Origin: an uncultured Pelagibacteraceae bacterium
GTDB taxonomy: Bacteria; Pseudomonadota; Alphaproteobacteria; Pelagibacterales; AG-422-B15
Assembly: GCA_902544525.1 (NCBI GenBank)
Contig: CACCCN010000002.1
Coordinates: 143,416-207,415, forward strand
DNA: 64,000 nucleotides
Reading direction: 5' to 3'
The notes below the pieces were generated by a model. It saw nothing but the letters and a program-made list of their open reading frames with translations, made no database searches and was not told the DNA's origin. The position numbers and the translations under genes were made by a program. Positions 50,169-59,849 of the stretch are shown one piece after another (within the stretch, counting starts at the first letter, position 1; each line of letters begins with the position of its first letter).

Positions 50169-50999
50169 TTATTGATCAGGCTTCCATTCAGGTCTGCCAA
50201 CAAAACATAGAATCTTATCTTTGAATGATTTTGCTCTTCTGTAATCCTGATACATTGTAACCCAAAATTGAAATGTAATCTTTATAGGATTAAATGTTTT
50301 AACATTATCTCTTATTCCATAAACAACAGTATCTTTTTCATCAGCAAATGTTCCAAATATTCGATCCCATATAATCAAAAGGTTGCCATAATTTTTATCA
50401 ATATACTCCTCATTGGACCCATGATGTACTCGATGTGATGATGGTGTAACGAATAAGTATTCCAATGGTCCAAGTCTTTTTATCCATTGTGTGTGACTTA
50501 GTACACCCCATAAAGTTGAAATAATACCTGCAGCAGCTGTAATAATTGGATCAAAACCAATTAAAGGCATGAGCATAAAAAAAGGAATTTTTGTTATTGG
50601 CCCAAACCAAGCCTGCCTTAATGCGACTGAAAAATTCATCTCCTCACTAGAATGATGATTCATATGTACTGCCCATAAAAATCTAATTCTATGTGAGCAG
50701 CGATGATACCAATAATAAATAAAATCAATTGTAATAAATGTAAGCACCCATACTAATAAGGGGCTAAAAAGATCATTAATTGTTAAAAATTTAAATTGAT
50801 ATAAATAGATATAAAAAAATAAGATTGAACCTTTAGTTGAAAAATTAACCAAAATATTGCCAGCTAGTAAACCGTAGCCAGCCAAACTATCTTTTAATTT
50901 ATAATATCCCAAACCTTTGGCTGACGAATAAATGACCTCAGCCAAAATTAAACAAAGAACGATTGGAACACCATACTTATAAATTTCAAAATCTGCCAT
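50169..50999 (-). CDS. Sterol desaturase/fatty acid hydroxylase family protein
   Basis: A 276-residue membrane di-iron oxygenase. The eight-His pattern is present: YWYHRCSHRIRFLWAVHMNHHS (HxxxH and HxxHH) and SSHRVHHGSNEEYIDKNYGN (HxxHH). About four membrane segments flank it. These enzymes hydroxylate or desaturate lipids, for example carotenoids, sphingoid bases or ether lipids; the substrate is unknown. Confidence 0.88.
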   Translation of the reverse strand: MADFEIYKYGVPIVLCLILAEVIYSSAKGLGYYKLKDSLAGYGLLAGNILVNFSTKGSILFFYIYLYQFKFLTINDLFSPLLVWVLTFITIDFIYYWYHRCSHRIRFLWAVHMNHHSSEEMNFSVALRQAWFGPITKIPFFMLMPLIGFDPIITAAAGIISTLWGVLSHTQWIKRLGPLEYLFVTPSSHRVHHGSNEEYIDKNYGNLLIIWDRIFGTFADEKDTVVYGIRDNVKTFNPIKITFQFWVTMYQDYRRAKSFKDKILCFVGRPEWKPDQ

Positions 51000-51032
51000 A
51001 CACTGAAGTTATAACCTAATTTAAATAGCAAA

Positions 51033-52242
51033 TTAAGTATATTTTTTCACTAAAGGTTTTTCGTATATAGGAAAGTGCATTGCCGCTGAAGCGAAACCAA
51101 GACCAACACAAATCCACCACATAACGTCGTAAGACCCGTATAAATCGTAGAATCTTCCGCCAAACCATGACCCAGTAAATGAGCCAATTTGATGAGATAA
51201 AAATGTAAATCCATATAGCATTGACATATATCTTGAACCAAAAATAACTGAAATTATACCGCTTGTAAGAGGTACGGTAGAGAGCCATAAGACACCAAGT
51301 AGAGCAGCAAAAATTAAAATAGTAATTTCCGTTTTTGGTATAAAAATGAAAACTAAGAATAAAAACGATCGAAGACTATAGAGTATTACTAGTAAGTTTT
51401 TTTTCGACTTGCTATCACCTAAATACCCAAACATAATAGTACCAACTACATTAAATAATCCAATTAAAGCTAACGACCATGAACCAATCCAAACTGGTAG
51501 CGAGATATCTTCTAAATAAGCTGGCAAGTGAGTAGCCACAAATGAAACATGAAATCCACAAACAAAAAAACCTACCGTTAATAAGATGTAGCTTCTATTG
51601 CCAAATGCCTCAACTAACACTGACTTTAAAAGTCGATCTTGATTACCTTCTCCACCTGAATTTTTAGAGGGTAGAGAAAGAGCTAGAGAAAATAAAAGCA
51701 TAATAAGTGCTATAAAGCATAAGTAGACGATTGATCTTTGCCAATCAGTCGCTTCTATCATTGCTCCAGTTAAAGGCACAATTAGAAATTGTCCCAACGA
51801 GCCTGCAGCCATTACTATACCAAGAGATAAAGTTCTATGTTTTTCTGAAACTGCTTTCCCTACTGCACCAAGCACAACTGCCGTTCCACATCCAGCACAC
51901 CCAAGGCCAAATATGGCTTGCGAAAAAATTAACATGACTGAGCTATTCACAAGCGAAAATAAGTATAGCCCTATTAGAAACAAGATCACGCTATAGAGGG
52001 CGGCTTTGCCAGAGCCGTATTTATCAGCAATTGCACCAAAAATTGGTGAGCCAAATCCAATCATCAAAAAATTGGATTGCAATTGCTAATCCAAATATCT
52101 CCCGCCCACTTCCTAGTTGATTAGAAATCGGTATTAAATAAAGTCCCGATGAATGCCGAATACCAAAAGAAACTAACAAAAGTACGCAGCCCGCAACAAT
52201 AACAATTAGAGATGTTGATTTTTGTGGAATAAAAAGTTTCAT
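51033..52242 (-). pseudogene. MFS transporter interrupted by a frameshift
   Basis: Two overlapping frames together give one complete 12-span major facilitator. The first (52242 to about 52085) supplies MKLFIPQKSTSLIVIVAGCV to GREIFGLAIAIQ; the second (from about 52078 to 51033) resumes at NFLMIGFGSPIFGAIADKYGSG, the span 2/loop 2-3 signature. The switch occurs at CAATTTTTTG, a run of six T on the coding strand, needing a +1 (or -2) change. The long downstream frame is otherwise intact, so recent mutation, a sequencing error or programmed slippage are all possible. Confidence 0.75.
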
Positions 52243-52261
52243 AAATAAAAAATTATATTAA

Positions 52262-53431
52262 ATGTATTTAATAGAAAATGATACAAACCAATTATATAAA
52301 ATGAAATTTTTACCTAACAAAAAATTTGCAAGAGAACATTTAGACTCCTTTATTGAAGAGCAAATTTTAGATTATACTCGACTAAGAAATTATGATTATG
52401 GTGTAAAGAATAGGAACAATGTATCTTTATTATCACCTTTTATATCTCACAGAATATTATTTGAATTTGATATTGTAAAAAAAGTTTTGAGCAAATATCC
52501 CTACTCAAAAGTTGACAAATTTATTCAAGAAGTTTTTTGGAGAGTATATTGGAAAGGTTGGCTTGAATTAAGACCTTCGGTATGGAGTGATTTTATAAAA
52601 AGCTTAGACAATTTTGAACAAAATCAAAATTATTTAAACGCTATTAATGGCAACACAAATATTGAGTGCTTTAACGAATGGGTCAAAGAAATAAAACAAC
52701 ATAACTACTTGCATAATCATACAAGAATGTGGTTTGCGAGTATTTGGATTTTTACTCTAAAGCTACCTTGGCAACAAGGAGCTGCATTTTTTTTAGAACA
52801 TTTATTTGATGGCGATGCTGCATCAAACACGCTCAGTTGGCGTTGGGTTGCAGGACTTCAAACAAAGGGAAAACACTATTTGGCAAAGTCTTGGAATATT
52901 GAAAAATTTACCCAAAATAAATTTTCAAATATCAACTTAAATGAGTCTGCTGAACCGCTAGAGGAAAGTATGTTTTATGAAATATCACCTATAAATTATT
53001 CAAATAAAAATATTAATAATGAAGATCTAATTATGTTTGATACTGATCTATATTTAGATAATTACACGTCTAAGTACAAAAAAATTTTTTTGGTCTTACC
53101 TGATAATAATAATCGGCAGATTAATTTGAGTGAAAACGTTCTTAATTTTAAAAAAAATTTACTCGCAGATATTTCAAATACAGCAAATAATATTAAAATA
53201 ATTAAACACGATGAGCTTACAGAAATATTTACTACAAAAAAAGACTTTGACATAATTTACCCATTTATTGGCGAAAATTATGACTATTTAAAACTTTTAG
53301 AAGCTGCATATGATCTCAATTTAAACATAATTTTTAAAGACGAAGATATATACTGCTGGCAATTTTCAAACAAAGGTTATTTTAATTTTAAAAGTAATAT
53401 TCCTAAAATTTTAGGTAAATTTATTATTTAG
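52262..53431 (+). CDS. Photolyase/cryptochrome-like FAD-binding protein lacking the usual N-terminal antenna domain
   Basis: A 389-residue protein. From about residue 20 it has the FAD-binding helical domain: SLLSPFISHRILFEF, FIQEVFWRVYWKGWLELRP, NYLHNHTRMWFASIWIFT, LPWQQGAAFFLEHLFDGDAASNTLSWRWVAG, all hallmark segments of DNA photolyases. The alpha/beta domain that normally comes first is absent. Instead the last roughly 150 residues (IFLVLPDNNNRQINLSE, FDIIYPFIGENYDYL) look alpha/beta. A light-driven DNA repair or signalling role is inferred. Confidence 0.75.
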   Translation: MYLIENDTNQLYKMKFLPNKKFAREHLDSFIEEQILDYTRLRNYDYGVKNRNNVSLLSPFISHRILFEFDIVKKVLSKYPYSKVDKFIQEVFWRVYWKGWLELRPSVWSDFIKSLDNFEQNQNYLNAINGNTNIECFNEWVKEIKQHNYLHNHTRMWFASIWIFTLKLPWQQGAAFFLEHLFDGDAASNTLSWRWVAGLQTKGKHYLAKSWNIEKFTQNKFSNINLNESAEPLEESMFYEISPINYSNKNINNEDLIMFDTDLYLDNYTSKYKKIFLVLPDNNNRQINLSENVLNFKKNLLADISNTANNIKIIKHDELTEIFTTKKDFDIIYPFIGENYDYLKLLEAAYDLNLNIIFKDEDIYCWQFSNKGYFNFKSNIPKILGKFII

Positions 53432-53466
53432 AAATTTAAATATTTATATTAACCTAATTAATAAAT

Positions 53467-53631
53467 ATGGCATTTACATTTGCATACCTTGTTATACTTC
53501 TGTTGTTAATTGGACTAGTAATTAGAAAGCAGATAAATAAAATTAAAAGTGAAAAAACATTTGATGAAAGAGCTATGCTTTTAGCATGGCTATTCCTTGG
53601 AGTTATTGGATTAGCAACTGGCGGTTTATAA
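53467..53631 (+). CDS. Small two-span membrane protein
   Basis: A 54-residue ORF too short for the track. It starts MAFTFAYLVILLLLIGLVI, a clear membrane helix, then a charged middle RKQINKIKSEKTFDERAM and a second hydrophobic helix LLAWLFLGVIGLATGGL. It lies 35 bases after the FAD protein and 16 bases before ggt on the same strand. The two-helix layout supports a real protein; function unknown. Confidence 0.55.
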   Translation: MAFTFAYLVILLLLIGLVIRKQINKIKSEKTFDERAMLLAWLFLGVIGLATGGL

Positions 53632-53647
53632 TTTTAAATATTAATAA

Positions 53648-55441
53648 ATGAGAGCTAAACAATATTTTATTATTTTTATCATTTGCCTGCTTAATATATC
53701 GGTTAAATCTTCAGAAATATCCGATGAAGTATCTCCTGAAATTTTTGATTCAATCTCAGTTGAAGCTAGTGCACTGGGTGTAGAAACTTCACTTCAAAAA
53801 AAAATAAGTGGTTATCCTGTAATAGCAGATGAATGGATGATCGTAACAGCAAATGCTTATGCTTCTATTGCTGGAGCAGAAATATTAAAAGATGGTGGAA
53901 CTGCTGCTGATGCAATGGTAGCCGCACAAACAGTGTTAGGACTTGTAGAGCCTGAGTCATCTGGTTTGGGTGGTGGAGGATTTTTGGTTTGGTATGACAG
54001 TAATACAAAACAAGTCACAACATTAGATGGCAGAGAAACAGCTCCATCAAGTTCACAAGTGTCTCAGTTTCAAAATAAAGACGGTGAATCTATGAAATTT
54101 TTTGAGGCTGTAATAGGTGGATTATCAGTAGGAACTCCTGGTATACCGGCTTTAATGTTTGAAGCGCATAAAAAATGGGGCAATAAGCAATGGGGGCAGC
54201 TTTTTGCCTATGGTATTGGTTTAAGTGAGAATGGATTTATGGTTTCTAATAAGTTAGCGTCTTCGATACAACGAGATCTCGAAAGATTAAAAACTTTTCA
54301 AGCAACTCGTGATTATTTCATGCCTGGCAATTTGCCACTAAACAATGGTGATATGATTAAGAATCAAGATTATGGAGATACCTTAAAAAAAATTGCATCC
54401 TCTGGAATTGATGAATTTTATTTAGGTAATATTGCCGACGACATAATTGACACTGTAAAACATGCAAAAAATAATCCAGGTTATTTACAAAAAGAAGATT
54501 TAAAAAACTATAAAGTTATTGAGAGAAAGCCAATTTGCATTAATTATAAAATCTATGATATTTGTGGTATGGGCCCGCCCTCATCTGGTGGAATAGCAGT
54601 TGCGCAAATATTTAAAATTTTAGAAAATTTTGATTTAGAAACACTCAATAATCTTGATCCAATTACTTGGCAAATTATTGGTGATACAATGCAATTAGTT
54701 TTTGCCGATAGAGGTCTTTATCTGGCAGATAGTGATTTTGTAAATGTTCCCATAGAAGCATTGATAAATGCAGGCTATCTAAGAAAAAGAGCAGGTGAAA
54801 TTAATCCAGGAACTAAAACTGAAAATATTTTGCCTGGAAAACCAGTTGATAATTTAGCAATAAATTTAGCCAGCGATACCTCAATTGAAATGCCTTCAAC
54901 TACACACATTTCAATAGTTGACCAGTATGGAAATGCACTATCAATGACCTCTTCAGTAGAAAATGCGTTTGGCTCTAGATTGATGACACAGCATGGTTTT
55001 TTACTCAATAATCAATTAACAGATTTTTCATTTCAGTATGAAAAGAATGGTAAATTAATTGCAAACAGACTTGAACCAGGCAAACGGCCTCGTTCTTCAA
55101 TGTCACCTACAATCGTCCTTAAAGATAATGTACCAGTACTTGTAATAGGCTCACCTGGTGGCAGTAATATAATTGGTTTTGTGATTAATGCTATTATTGG
55201 ATTTATTGAATGGGATATGAATGTACAAGAAATTGTTTCAATGCCACATGCAATAAATAAATGGGGTAAATATGAAATAGAGGATTCAAGTTATGCCTCC
55301 AACTTAAATCAAGCTCTATCAGATATGGGCTATGAAACCAAAATAAGAAAGTATTACTCTGGATTGAACGCAATTAGCATAGGTGAGAAGTTAAAAGGTG
55401 GCTCAGATCCACGAAGAGAGGGAATTGCACTTGGTGAATAA
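53648..55441 (+). CDS. ggt: Gamma-glutamyltranspeptidase
   Basis: A 597-residue precursor with a signal peptide (YFIIFIICLLNISVKS). VTANAYASIAGAEILKDGGTAADA and ESSGLGGGGFLVWYD are conserved in the large subunit. MPSTTHISIVDQYGNALSMT holds the Thr that self-cleaves and becomes the nucleophile, and GSPGGSNIIGFV is near the glutamyl-binding site. It hydrolyses or transfers the gamma-glutamyl group of glutathione in the periplasm. Confidence 0.93.
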   Translation: MRAKQYFIIFIICLLNISVKSSEISDEVSPEIFDSISVEASALGVETSLQKKISGYPVIADEWMIVTANAYASIAGAEILKDGGTAADAMVAAQTVLGLVEPESSGLGGGGFLVWYDSNTKQVTTLDGRETAPSSSQVSQFQNKDGESMKFFEAVIGGLSVGTPGIPALMFEAHKKWGNKQWGQLFAYGIGLSENGFMVSNKLASSIQRDLERLKTFQATRDYFMPGNLPLNNGDMIKNQDYGDTLKKIASSGIDEFYLGNIADDIIDTVKHAKNNPGYLQKEDLKNYKVIERKPICINYKIYDICGMGPPSSGGIAVAQIFKILENFDLETLNNLDPITWQIIGDTMQLVFADRGLYLADSDFVNVPIEALINAGYLRKRAGEINPGTKTENILPGKPVDNLAINLASDTSIEMPSTTHISIVDQYGNALSMTSSVENAFGSRLMTQHGFLLNNQLTDFSFQYEKNGKLIANRLEPGKRPRSSMSPTIVLKDNVPVLVIGSPGGSNIIGFVINAIIGFIEWDMNVQEIVSMPHAINKWGKYEIEDSSYASNLNQALSDMGYETKIRKYYSGLNAISIGEKLKGGSDPRREGIALGE

Positions 55442-55458
55442 TAAAGTATAAATTTAAT

Positions 55459-56643
55459 ATGACTGATCCAATCGATAAAAATTTTAAACAAGCATATCTT
55501 AGAGAAAATAAAGATGTAATTGCTAGGCATATAGAAGACAGTCCATTCATTAGTTTTTTAAATAGCGACAAAGTTATCAGGGGTATTTATGCTGAGCGAT
55601 ATTTTCCCATTTCAGTTGATGAGAATATTATAGAAAAATACTGGCTGTTAAGACAAAAGGCAGCATTATTTGATGTCCCAGAAAAACCAATTGAAATTAC
55701 TGGCAAGGACTCTGAGAAATTTCTTGATTATATATTTTGTAGAGATTTAAGTGGGATAAAAATTGGCAGAGGGTTCTACTGCCTTGCATGTACTCCAAAA
55801 GGTGGCATCTTTATGGACGGTATATTATTCAAGCTTGAAACCGATAGATATTGGTATGTTCAAGCAGATGGTCAGTTTGAAACCTGGCTTTTAGCAAATA
55901 GTAATGGATTTAATGTTAACATATCGAATCCACATGTTTGGGTTTTACAAATACAAGGGCCTGCGTCTACTTCGGTGCTTAAAGATGCATCTAATAATTC
56001 ATTAGACGAGAGCTTTGGTTATTATAAATCTGATTTTTTTGACTTAGGTGGTCAAAAAATTTATGTTTCGAGAACTGGCTATACTAATGAACTTGGTTAT
56101 GAACTCTATTGTCCTTCTGATATTAATCATAAAGCCCTATGGGATCACTTAATGAAGTGTGGTGCTCCATATGGAATGGAATTTTCTTCAACTCGTGCCA
56201 TGACTATGAGAAGAATCGAAGGTGGCATCAGAGAAAATCTTGTAGATATGGATACATCAGTTAATCCGTATGATGTTGGGCTGGGTCAATTTGTTAATCT
56301 TGATAAAGAAAATTTTATTGGCAAATCGTCACTAATAAACGCAAATAAAGAAAATAAACTCTTTGGGGTCATATGTAAAAAATCTGTACCTGAAGTTCAT
56401 GCTAAAATAACAAAATCAGGAAAAGAAATAGGAAAAATAACATCTGGAGTTTTTTCACCTACTTTAAAATGTGGCATTGGGTTTTTGAGACTTAATTCTC
56501 CACTTAAAATTATTGGCGAAGAAGTTCAGATGATTTTGAGTGACGATTCAATAGAAAACTGTGAAGTGGTTGATTTACCATTTTTTGATCAGGAAAAAAA
56601 GATTGCTAGAGGTTTAGATACCACAATTCCAGACGTCAGTTAA
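55459..56643 (+). CDS. GcvT-family (aminomethyltransferase-like) protein
   Basis: A 394-residue folate-dependent T-protein relative. KYWLLRQKAALFDVPEKP is the conserved start, RDLSGIKIGRGFYCLACTPKGGIFMDGILF the core, LQIQGPAST and SRTGYTNELGYELYCP the family segments, and RRIEGGIRENLVDMDTS the folate-domain region. No other glycine-cleavage genes are near, so it may instead demethylate a different substrate such as dimethylglycine or another methylated compound. The N-terminal 45 residues are extra. Confidence 0.8.
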   Translation: MTDPIDKNFKQAYLRENKDVIARHIEDSPFISFLNSDKVIRGIYAERYFPISVDENIIEKYWLLRQKAALFDVPEKPIEITGKDSEKFLDYIFCRDLSGIKIGRGFYCLACTPKGGIFMDGILFKLETDRYWYVQADGQFETWLLANSNGFNVNISNPHVWVLQIQGPASTSVLKDASNNSLDESFGYYKSDFFDLGGQKIYVSRTGYTNELGYELYCPSDINHKALWDHLMKCGAPYGMEFSSTRAMTMRRIEGGIRENLVDMDTSVNPYDVGLGQFVNLDKENFIGKSSLINANKENKLFGVICKKSVPEVHAKITKSGKEIGKITSGVFSPTLKCGIGFLRLNSPLKIIGEEVQMILSDDSIENCEVVDLPFFDQEKKIARGLDTTIPDVS

Positions 56644-56770
56644 ACAAATATATCTCATTAAGCTGGTTCTTTAAACCATTGTGGAAAAGGGTCAGTCATT
56701 TTTTGATAACTTATTGTATAGTTAAAGTTCATACTGGCTAAATTTCAATAAATCATTATAAAATATATGT

Positions 56771-59062
56771 ATGAATATTGAGTATAAAGTTGAAAGATTT
56801 ACAAAAGCCATCATATCAAACAAAATAAAAACACTTTTTGTAGCTTTAATTTTTATACTACTTGCTACGTCCGGTTTGCGTTTTTTAGAAACACCATCTG
56901 GATATAGATCTTTTGTTGAAAATGATCAGCCTAATTATCAAGATATTTTAAATATTGAGGAAAAATATGGAAATATTGATGTTCTTACTTTCGTTATTAA
57001 GCCTAATGAGGGGGACATCTTTCAAAAAGATGCTTTGGATGTTATTAATCAATTAACTGAATTGTCCTGGAAATCTCCTTACTCATCAAGAGTTAGCTCC
57101 TTGACAAATTATCAATATACTACGGTTGAAGGCGATGACATAAATATTAATGATTTTATTAATGATATTGATGCTTTAAACGATAATGATTTACAAATTC
57201 TTAAAAAATTAGCATTACAAGAAAAAAATATAGTCAACTTCATATTATCTAAGAGTGCAAAGGTTAGTTTTGTAAATATTACGCTTGATATGCCAAATGA
57301 TGTTGATTTTGTCGAACCTATTGCTTTTGCAGAAGAACAAAAAAAAATATTTAATGAAAAATATCCAAATATTTTTGTAACAGTTGCAGGCTCAGCGAGA
57401 TTTTCACAAAATTTTCAAGAAACAGCACAAAGTGATGCTACTAATATGTATCCAGCATTTCTTGTTTTAATAATAGTACTATCTTATTTACTTTTAAGAT
57501 CTGTATTAGCATCATTACTATCATTAATAATTATATTTCTATCTATTTTGCCTTCAATGGGTTCTGCAGGATGGCTTGAATATCAGGTTTTACCTCCATT
57601 AATTATCGCTCCAATTGTAATTCTAACTATCGCATTAGCACATGCTATACACATTCTATCAATTGCACTTTCAAATATGAATGAAGGTATGCAAAAAGAT
57701 GTGGCAATTATTGAAAGTATGAAAATAAATTTTATGCCAGTATTTTTGACAAGTTTTACCACTGGAGTTGGTGTCGCTGGAGTTAATTTTGGTAATATTC
57801 CTGCTTTCAGTGAAATGGCTAATGCTGTTGTATTTGGTTCACTCTATAGTTTCTTGTTATCAATTACTGTTCTTCCAGCCCTATTCATGATCATGCCAAT
57901 AAAATCTAGCAAAAAAAATAATTTAATTTTGCCAGTTCTTCATGCACTTGGAAATTTAATTTTTAAATTTAAATATTATGTAATCGCAATTGTATCGCTA
58001 ATAACTATATTTTTAGTGTCATTAATTCCTAGTTTGTATTTTGATGATGATTTTGATGCATACTTTGATCGTGTTGATGATTGGGTAGAAGTTAAAAATA
58101 TTGTAAATGACGAATTTGGCAGCTCGTTCTTTATTTTTGCAAATATGGATTCTGGTGAAATAGATGGAATTACTGATCCTAACTATCTTAATAAACTTGA
58201 CGAATTTGCTAATTGGCTCGAAAGTCAAGATGAAGTTGTTACCGTATCAACAGTTGCAGATGTTATTAAAACACTTAATAAAAATATGAATGCTGGATCT
58301 GAAGATTTTTATACAATACCAGATAGTAAGGCCTTAAACGCGCAATATTTTTTAATGTATGAGTTTTCGGTTCCTTACGGAATGGATCTTAAAAATCAAA
58401 TGACCGCCAATAAATCTCAGTCAAGATTACTCATCAGAATTAATAATGCCACATCAATTCAATCTAGGGCATTTCATCAAAGAACTAAGGAATGGATAGC
58501 TGATAATCTTGGATCATATGAATCAGATGGAATTGTCGGAATACCCGTCATGTTTCCCTATGTTTACCAAGAAAATACCCAAGGCCTCGTAAGGGGACTA
58601 ATATTTTCTTTTGGCATAATAATTGTCGTAATTGGAGTGACGCTTAGAAGTGTTAGATTTGGTTTAATAAGTGTTGTGCCAAATGTTGTTCCGTTTCTTC
58701 TTGCCTATGGAGTGCTATCAATTTTCACAAAAGTTGTTACTTTCAGCCACACAGTAGCAATCTTAATCGCAATTGGTCTTGTCGTGGACGCAACTATTCA
58801 TTTCTTAACAAAATTTAAAAAAGCAAACTCAATGAATTTATCTCCATACGATGCAATTCAATACTGCTATAAGTATGTCGGGTACCCGATTATAGTTGCT
58901 TCAGTTTGTTTATTTTCAGGTTTCTTATTTTTAATACAGTCAAGCTTCCAAACAAATTATGTTTTAGGTGGCATGTGTGCATTAATTATTTTACTTGCAT
59001 TAGTAATAGATTTATTATTACTTCCATCTCTTTTATTAATCTTTGGAAATAAATCACGATGA
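56771..59062 (+). CDS. MMPL/RND-family exporter
   Basis: A 763-residue membrane protein with the RND plan in two repeats: one span, a large periplasmic loop (about 35-215), five spans (about 220-375), one span, a second loop (about 415-615) and five spans to the end. IAPIVILTIALAHAIHIL and HTVAILIAIGLVVDATIHFL are the paired span-4 segments, and they lack the Asp pair of drug pumps but keep an Asp in the second. Related proteins export lipids or hydrophobic compounds. Its stop overlaps the next gene by 4 bases. Confidence 0.85.
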   Translation: MNIEYKVERFTKAIISNKIKTLFVALIFILLATSGLRFLETPSGYRSFVENDQPNYQDILNIEEKYGNIDVLTFVIKPNEGDIFQKDALDVINQLTELSWKSPYSSRVSSLTNYQYTTVEGDDININDFINDIDALNDNDLQILKKLALQEKNIVNFILSKSAKVSFVNITLDMPNDVDFVEPIAFAEEQKKIFNEKYPNIFVTVAGSARFSQNFQETAQSDATNMYPAFLVLIIVLSYLLLRSVLASLLSLIIIFLSILPSMGSAGWLEYQVLPPLIIAPIVILTIALAHAIHILSIALSNMNEGMQKDVAIIESMKINFMPVFLTSFTTGVGVAGVNFGNIPAFSEMANAVVFGSLYSFLLSITVLPALFMIMPIKSSKKNNLILPVLHALGNLIFKFKYYVIAIVSLITIFLVSLIPSLYFDDDFDAYFDRVDDWVEVKNIVNDEFGSSFFIFANMDSGEIDGITDPNYLNKLDEFANWLESQDEVVTVSTVADVIKTLNKNMNAGSEDFYTIPDSKALNAQYFLMYEFSVPYGMDLKNQMTANKSQSRLLIRINNATSIQSRAFHQRTKEWIADNLGSYESDGIVGIPVMFPYVYQENTQGLVRGLIFSFGIIIVVIGVTLRSVRFGLISVVPNVVPFLLAYGVLSIFTKVVTFSHTVAILIAIGLVVDATIHFLTKFKKANSMNLSPYDAIQYCYKYVGYPIIVASVCLFSGFLFLIQSSFQTNYVLGGMCALIILLALVIDLLLLPSLLLIFGNKSR

Positions 59063-59847
59063 AATCTTATATTTTTTCATTTCTAATCATAGTTATATGT
59101 AATGTACATACCTTTGCAATGTCAGATGAAGAAAAAGGACTCAAGATAGCTAAAGATGCCTATGATAGTACCCGAGGATATGTCGATAGTACTTCTGAGC
59201 AAATAATGATTCTTATCGATCCAAAGGGTAATGAGGTAATTCGAGAAATCTCAGGTAAGAATTTTGAAAATATGGATCCGAATGATGGTGATAAATCATT
59301 AATTTTTTTTAACAAACCTAAAGATGTTGAGGGTACAGTTATGCTGTCCCATACTCACGTCAATGATGATGATGATCAATGGCTTTACTTGCCGGCGCTA
59401 GGAAGAGTCAAAAGAATTTCATCTAGTAACAAATCAGGGGCGTTTATGGGAAGTGAGATATCTTTTGAAGACTTCTCAGGCTTGGATTACAGGAAATATG
59501 ATTGGAAATATCTTGGTGAAGAAAATTATGAAAACGAAATTTGTTATAAATTAGAGTCTTATCCAAAATATAAAAATTCTGGCTACACAAAAAGAATTGG
59601 ATTAACTGACCAATTGCTAAGAGCGCGAAAAATTGAATACTATGATAGAAAAGGAGATCTTTTAAAAACCATATATTTTGAGGATCATAAACTTTATAAT
59701 GAATCAATTTGGTTTGCCGACACTTTTAAAGTTGTAAATCATCAAAATGACAACATCACAATATATAAATGGGAAAATCGATTGCTAAATACAGGTCTTA
59801 ATGAAAAAGATTTTGAAAAGTCTAGTTTAAGCCGCTTAACTGACTAA
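59059..59847 (+). CDS. LolA-like outer-membrane lipoprotein-sorting family protein
   Basis: A 262-residue periplasmic protein with a signal peptide (MKSYIFSFLIIVICNVHTFA). The rest is a LolA-like half-barrel: DGDKSLIFFNKPKDVEGTVMLSH, then DDQWLYLPALGRVKRISSSNKSGAFMGSEISFEDFSG, which is the family signature. Such proteins are found with MMPL exporters and probably shuttle the hydrophobic cargo to the outer membrane. Confidence 0.85.
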   Translation: MKSYIFSFLIIVICNVHTFAMSDEEKGLKIAKDAYDSTRGYVDSTSEQIMILIDPKGNEVIREISGKNFENMDPNDGDKSLIFFNKPKDVEGTVMLSHTHVNDDDDQWLYLPALGRVKRISSSNKSGAFMGSEISFEDFSGLDYRKYDWKYLGEENYENEICYKLESYPKYKNSGYTKRIGLTDQLLRARKIEYYDRKGDLLKTIYFEDHKLYNESIWFADTFKVVNHQNDNITIYKWENRLLNTGLNEKDFEKSSLSRLTD

Positions 59848-59849
59848 TT

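Noticed and set aside
51016-51288. Alternate-frame minus-strand ORF inside the MFS gene
   Set aside because: Overlaps well-conserved MFS coding sequence in another frame; composition is not protein-like for a second gene.
56644-56770. Glycine or SAM riboswitch near the GcvT-family and exporter genes
   Set aside because: Only a short TGGTT/AACCA hairpin is seen; no aptamer-like conserved motifs.
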